Below are positions 60,328 to 64,000 of a stretch of 64,000 nucleotides of DNA, piece after piece. Every line of letters begins with the position of its first letter. Position 1 is the first letter of the stretch. The stretch comes from Chloroflexota bacterium (GTDB lineage: Bacteria; Chloroflexota; Chloroflexia; Chloroflexales; Roseiflexaceae). The position numbers were made by a program, and so were the translations under genes. The DNA lies in contig JAGWYG010000006.1 of NCBI GenBank assembly GCA_018969485.1, forward strand, positions 1 through 64,000, read 5' to 3'. The notes under the pieces are model-generated. The model was not told where the DNA came from. It was given only the letters and a program-made list of their open reading frames with translations, and ran no database searches.

Positions 60328-62130
60328 ATGGGCCTGGCTCGCGCACTTTCCCCGTTCGTCCGACGTTACTGGGGACACTTCCTCGTCGGCGTCATCTGTG
60401 CCATCTTCTCGACCGCCGCTACGGCGGCGATTCCGCAGATCCTCGGCGCAGTCGTCGATGAGCTCAACGTCCGTGGCGTGATCTTCGACGACCTGCTGCG
60501 CTACGCCGGGCTGCTGCTCGCTGCGGCGGTCTTCGATGGCATGATGCGCTATGGACTGCGCCGTTCGATCGGTGGCGCCTCGTACCTCATCGAGACTGAT
60601 ATGCGCGAGGCGATGTTTCGCCGGCTGCTGACGCTCGAGCAAGCGTTCTACAGCGAGAACCACACCGGCGACCTGATGGCCCGCGTCACCAACGATCTCT
60701 CGGCGGTGCGAACCTTCCTCGGCCCCGGCCTGTTCTCGCTCGTCGGCGCCGTGCTGCTGATCGTCGCTTCGGCGGCCCTGATGCTGGCGCGCAATGCCCT
60801 GCTCGCCGGGCTGGTGCTGCTGCTCCTGCCGGTGACGGCGGTGCTGTTCGTGGTCATCGGCGGTCGCATGCGCGCCATCTACCGGACCGTGCAGGATCAG
60901 TTCGGCGAGATTTCGACGCGCGCGCAGGAGAATTTCAGCGGCATTCGCACGATCAAGGCATATGCGCAGGAAGCTGCCGAGGTCCGTGAGTTTCGTGCTG
61001 CCAACGAGCGGTATCGCGCCAGCAACGTGCGCTACGTCCTGCTGAGCGGCCTGCTGTGGCCGCTGATCTCGGTCGTGCTCGGCGCCGTCGGTGCGATGGT
61101 ACTGCTGGTTGGCGGGCGCTTCGTCGCCGAGGGCACGATGACCGTCGGCGATCTGGTGCTGTTCAACGTCTACCTGGCGCAGCTAGGCTGGCCGATGATC
61201 GCGCTCGGCTGGACGGTTGATCTGTACCAGCAGGCCAGCGCGTCGATGGTGCGGATCAGCGAACTGCTGCAGCGCCGCCCGGCGATCGCCGACCCACCCG
61301 ACCCGCCGCCGCCGGTGCCGATCACCGGCACCATCGAGTTTCGCGACGTGGGCATCCGCTTCCAGCGCAGCCTGGCGCATGCCGCCGCTGGCGCCGCGAC
61401 CGCCCATGACGATCGTGATTGGGTGCTGCGCCACGTCTCGTTCAGTATTCCGCGCGGTGCATCGCTGGCGATCGTCGGCGCGACCGGCATCGGCAAGACG
61501 ACGCTGGTCAATTTGCTGGCACGGGTGCGCGATCCTGACGAAGGCCAGGTGTTCGTCGATGGCCGCGATGTGCGCGAGTGGCCGCTGGCCGAGTTGCGTC
61601 GCGCCATCGGCTATGTGCCGCAGGATACCTTCCTGTTCAGCGTCCCGCTCAAGGAAAATGTGACGTTCGGGCGACCTGATGCCGAAATGGCCGCAGTCGA
61701 GCGTGCGCTGCACATCTCGCGCCTCAGCAACGATCTGGTCCAGTTCCCCGATGGGATTGAGACGCTGATCGGCGAGCGGGGTGTGACGCTGTCGGGCGGC
61801 CAGAAACAACGTACTGCCATCGCGCGTGCGGTGTTGCGCGATCCGGCCATCCTGGTGCTCGATGATGCGCTCTCGAGCGTCGATGCGCATACCGCTGCCG
61901 AGATTCTCGCCGGATTGCGCGAAGTGATGCGCGATCGCACCAGTCTCATCATCGCTCAGCGCATTGCAACTGTGAAAGATGCTGATCAAATCATTGTGCT
62001 GCATGCTGGCGGCATTGCCGAGCAGGGCAGCCATCGCGACCTTCTACGTGCTGATGGGTTGTATGCGGCAATGTATCGCCGAGAGTTGATCCAGTCCGAG
62101 TTTGAAGGCGAAGTTGGCGCGTCACACTGA
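60328..62130 (+). CDS. ABC exporter half-transporter, degenerate-site subunit
   Basis: A 600-residue protein with a six-helix exporter domain (about 1-315) and an ATPase domain. Walker A is GATGIGKTT and the signature is canonical LSGGQKQR. The Walker B glutamate is replaced by Asp (LVLDDALSSVD) and the switch His is Gln (LIIAQRIA). This is the hallmark of the non-hydrolysing subunit in heterodimeric exporters such as BmrC or TM287. A 20-residue Ala-rich insert precedes the ATPase beta-strand. The ATG follows AGGAG. It pairs with the gene starting 39 bp downstream; substrate likely lipid or drug. Confidence 0.93.
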   Translation: MGLARALSPFVRRYWGHFLVGVICAIFSTAATAAIPQILGAVVDELNVRGVIFDDLLRYAGLLLAAAVFDGMMRYGLRRSIGGASYLIETDMREAMFRRLLTLEQAFYSENHTGDLMARVTNDLSAVRTFLGPGLFSLVGAVLLIVASAALMLARNALLAGLVLLLLPVTAVLFVVIGGRMRAIYRTVQDQFGEISTRAQENFSGIRTIKAYAQEAAEVREFRAANERYRASNVRYVLLSGLLWPLISVVLGAVGAMVLLVGGRFVAEGTMTVGDLVLFNVYLAQLGWPMIALGWTVDLYQQASASMVRISELLQRRPAIADPPDPPPPVPITGTIEFRDVGIRFQRSLAHAAAGAATAHDDRDWVLRHVSFSIPRGASLAIVGATGIGKTTLVNLLARVRDPDEGQVFVDGRDVREWPLAELRRAIGYVPQDTFLFSVPLKENVTFGRPDAEMAAVERALHISRLSNDLVQFPDGIETLIGERGVTLSGGQKQRTAIARAVLRDPAILVLDDALSSVDAHTAAEILAGLREVMRDRTSLIIAQRIATVKDADQIIVLHAGGIAEQGSHRDLLRADGLYAAMYRRELIQSEFEGEVGASH

Positions 62131-62169
62131 TGAATACCCACGTGGAGTGCTGAGGCAGAGGGATTGCAA

Positions 62170-63966
62170 ATGACCCACGATGATGAAATTCTCGGCCGAG
62201 CGTACGACTCGCGCCTGATGCGGCGTCTTGGCGTCTTTGTCGCACCGTACTGGCGCCCAATCGCTCTCACGCTGCTGTTGATGACGCTTGGCGCGCTGAT
62301 CGAGCTTGCGCCACCATTTCTGGTGAAACAGGCGATCGATGGCCCTATCGCCGCGCGTGATGTCGATGGCATCATCCCGATCTTCGCCTGGTACGTACTG
62401 GCACTGCTGGGATCGTTCGTCCTGCGCTACATTCAGACATCGATCATTCAATCGACCAGCCAGCACATCATGGTCGACATCCGCATGCGACTGTTCGACC
62501 ACATCCAGCAGATGAGCCTGGCGTTCTTCGATCGCAATCCGGTTGGGCGCCTGATCACCCGCATCACCAACGACGTCAACACGTTGAATGAGTTCATGAC
62601 CCAGGGAACGGTCGCATTGCTCGGCGACGTCGTGCGGTTCGTCTTCGTCGTCGTGACCATGTTCATACTCAACTGGCGCCTGGCGCTGATCGTTGCGCTG
62701 ATCTTTCCGGTGCTCATCGTGACCACCGCGGTCTTTCAGCGCGTGATGCGTCGGATCTTCCGCGAGGTGCGGCGCACGCTGGCGCAGGTGAATGCCTTTC
62801 TGAACGAACAGATCACTGGCGTGCTGGTGACGCAGCTGTTCAACCGCGAGCAGCAGAGTCGCACGCGCTTCGGTGCCCTGAGCAATGCCTATCAAGACGC
62901 ACAGTTCCGCTCACTGATCGCCTATGCGGTCTTCTTTCCGGTCGTCGGATTCCTCTCGGCAGCCTCGACGGCCATGCTGCTCAACCTGGGCGGGCTGGTC
63001 GTTCTCGACGACCTGGCGACCATTGGCATGCTGATCGCATTTCTGCAGTACGCCGATCAGGCCTTCCAGCCGATCCGCCAGATCGCCGAGCGCTACAACA
63101 CGCTGCAGAGCGCGATGGCCTCGTCGGAGCGCATCTTCGGCATTCTCGACACCCCGGCCGATGTACAGGATGCGCCACAGACCGTCCCGCTGGCGCAGCC
63201 GGTGCGCGGCGAGATCGAGTTTCGCGATGTCGTCTTCGGGTACAACCCGAGCGAACCCGTACTGCGTGGGGTCTCGTTCCGCATTCCCGCCGGGCAGTCG
63301 GTGGCAGTCGTGGGAGCGACCGGTGCTGGCAAAACCTCGCTGGTGAGCCTGATGGCGCGGTTTTACGACATCCAGCAGGGTTCGATCACGCTCGACGGCG
63401 TCGATATTCGCCAGATTGCCCAGGCGGAGTTGCGGCGGCACATTGGCGCCGTGCCACAGGACCCCACGTGCTTCAGTGGCACGATCGCGAGCAATATCCG
63501 GATGCACGATCTGACGATCAGCGACGAGCAGGTGCGGCGCGCTGCAGCGATCGCGAACGCCGCACCGTTCATCGAGCGGCTTCCGGGTGGCTACGACTAC
63601 GACGTGCGCGAGCGTGGCGCGAATCTGTCGGTCGGGCAGCGTCAGTTGCTGGCGTTCGCGCGGGCGATCGCCTTCAATCCCGAGGTGCTGCTGATCCTCG
63701 ATGAAGCGACATCGAGCGTCGACACCGCGACGGAGGCGCTGATGCAGGCGGCGCTCGTGCGGCTGCTGCATGGTCGCACATCGATCGTCATCGCTCACCG
63801 CCTGTCGACGATCCGTCATGTCGATCGCATTCTGGTGCTACATCGGGGCCTGCTCGTCGAGGATGGCAGCCACGAGGCGCTGCTGGCGCAGCGCGGCCGG
63901 TACTATCGGTTGTATCAGCAGCAGTTCGCCGAGCAGGCGACGTCGTCGCCGCCATCGGCCGTCTGA
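62170..63966 (+). CDS. ABC exporter half-transporter, catalytic-site subunit
   Basis: A 598-residue partner. Exporter domain with six helices, then ATPase: Walker A GATGAGKTSLV, Walker B with intact Glu (LLILDEATSSVD), switch His (IVIAHRLSTI), but a signature reading LSVGQRQL rather than LSGGQ. The two signatures and the two catalytic sites are thus complementary to those of the upstream subunit. Together they form one competent and one degenerate ATP site. The ATG at 62170 follows AGAGGGA. The last 34 bases of the window hold nothing further. Confidence 0.93.
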   Translation: MTHDDEILGRAYDSRLMRRLGVFVAPYWRPIALTLLLMTLGALIELAPPFLVKQAIDGPIAARDVDGIIPIFAWYVLALLGSFVLRYIQTSIIQSTSQHIMVDIRMRLFDHIQQMSLAFFDRNPVGRLITRITNDVNTLNEFMTQGTVALLGDVVRFVFVVVTMFILNWRLALIVALIFPVLIVTTAVFQRVMRRIFREVRRTLAQVNAFLNEQITGVLVTQLFNREQQSRTRFGALSNAYQDAQFRSLIAYAVFFPVVGFLSAASTAMLLNLGGLVVLDDLATIGMLIAFLQYADQAFQPIRQIAERYNTLQSAMASSERIFGILDTPADVQDAPQTVPLAQPVRGEIEFRDVVFGYNPSEPVLRGVSFRIPAGQSVAVVGATGAGKTSLVSLMARFYDIQQGSITLDGVDIRQIAQAELRRHIGAVPQDPTCFSGTIASNIRMHDLTISDEQVRRAAAIANAAPFIERLPGGYDYDVRERGANLSVGQRQLLAFARAIAFNPEVLLILDEATSSVDTATEALMQAALVRLLHGRTSIVIAHRLSTIRHVDRILVLHRGLLVEDGSHEALLAQRGRYYRLYQQQFAEQATSSPPSAV

Positions 63967-64000
63967 ACGGCCGGTTGTGGCGCAGTCAGCGGAGGCACGA

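Noticed and set aside
1-64000. tRNA, rRNA, prophage or defence-island genes
   Set aside because: No cloverleaf-like sequence, rRNA stretch, integrase, capsid or restriction/Cas-type gene was recognised on either strand by eye; a covariance search was not possible.

Overview
The window is a GC-rich chromosomal segment whose gene content points to a member of the Chloroflexota, most likely class Chloroflexia. The lineage markers are BTAD/TPR regulators, a Chloroflexota-style Flp pilin, DUF4129 protein, Pro/Thr 'TATPPPP' linker proteins, an SecG of the short non-proteobacterial type, and the argS/serA/infC-rpmI-rplT housekeeping genes. Class-level placement is inference; no rRNA or tRNA gene was found. 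Third positions are so GC-biased that long antisense shadow frames cover nearly every real gene; these were discarded.

Layout. 0.3-11 kb: a BTAD-NTPase-TPR regulator overlapping a CitE-like lyase, a peptide-type solute-binding lipoprotein, then on the minus strand a B12-dependent diol/glycerol dehydratase with large and medium subunits fused, a DUF4129 membrane protein and a short Flp pilin. 11-20 kb: argS, a NagD-like HAD phosphatase and serA (plus strand), then two MFS transporters and a GT4 glycosyltransferase (minus strand). 20-21.3 kb: a decayed region with a broken VapC toxin and a copy of a dispersed repeat. 21.3-24.4 kb: a WecA/TagO-like phosphosugar transferase, convergent with secG plus a peptide-binding protein. 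24.7-30.5 kb: a GntR/HutC-led six-gene operon (two Gfo/Idh/MocA dehydrogenases, SIS isomerase, SDR, short MetE-like protein) with a near-consensus promoter, a DasR/NagR-like operator and a 16-bp terminator hairpin. 30.6-33.6 kb: a three-gene envelope operon of unknown function. 33.65-35.03 kb: two abutting elements with related terminal inverted repeats, one a wrecked ISKra4-like transposase gene. 35-37.5 kb: infC (apparent AUC start), rpmI, rplT, a TrmH/SpoU methyltransferase and a 177-bp tandem duplication of its 3' end. 37.5-40.1 kb: a two-component system and a DUF5666 exported protein. 40.5-46.5 kb: VOC protein, lon, tpiA, a site-2-type protease, an ECF sigma factor and plsY. 46.5-52.2 kb: a DAO-family oxidoreductase, rarA, and a compact glmS-mgsA-GNAT operon. 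52.4-57.1 kb: an MFS exporter, then acyl-CoA ligase, coaA and panE. 57.1-64 kb: two more MFS transporters and a two-gene heterodimeric ABC exporter.

How genes work together. glmS, tpiA and methylglyoxal synthase sit around the fructose-6-phosphate/triose-phosphate node. panE and coaA supply CoA next to a CoA ligase. The GntR operon looks like a dedicated catabolic route for a sugar or amino sugar whose substrate is not obvious. Several promoters share an extended -10 of the form TGN-TATRNT, and three have well-spaced TTGACG/TTGACA -35 boxes.

Most unusual points: the orphan fused diol dehydratase with no small subunit or reactivase nearby; the GntR operon with a short MetE-like enzyme; the uncharacterised coiled-coil/CARDB/anchor-like operon; the AUC start of infC; and the nested debris of insertion elements, dispersed repeats and a dead toxin gene. 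No CRISPR array, phage or obvious defence island was seen.
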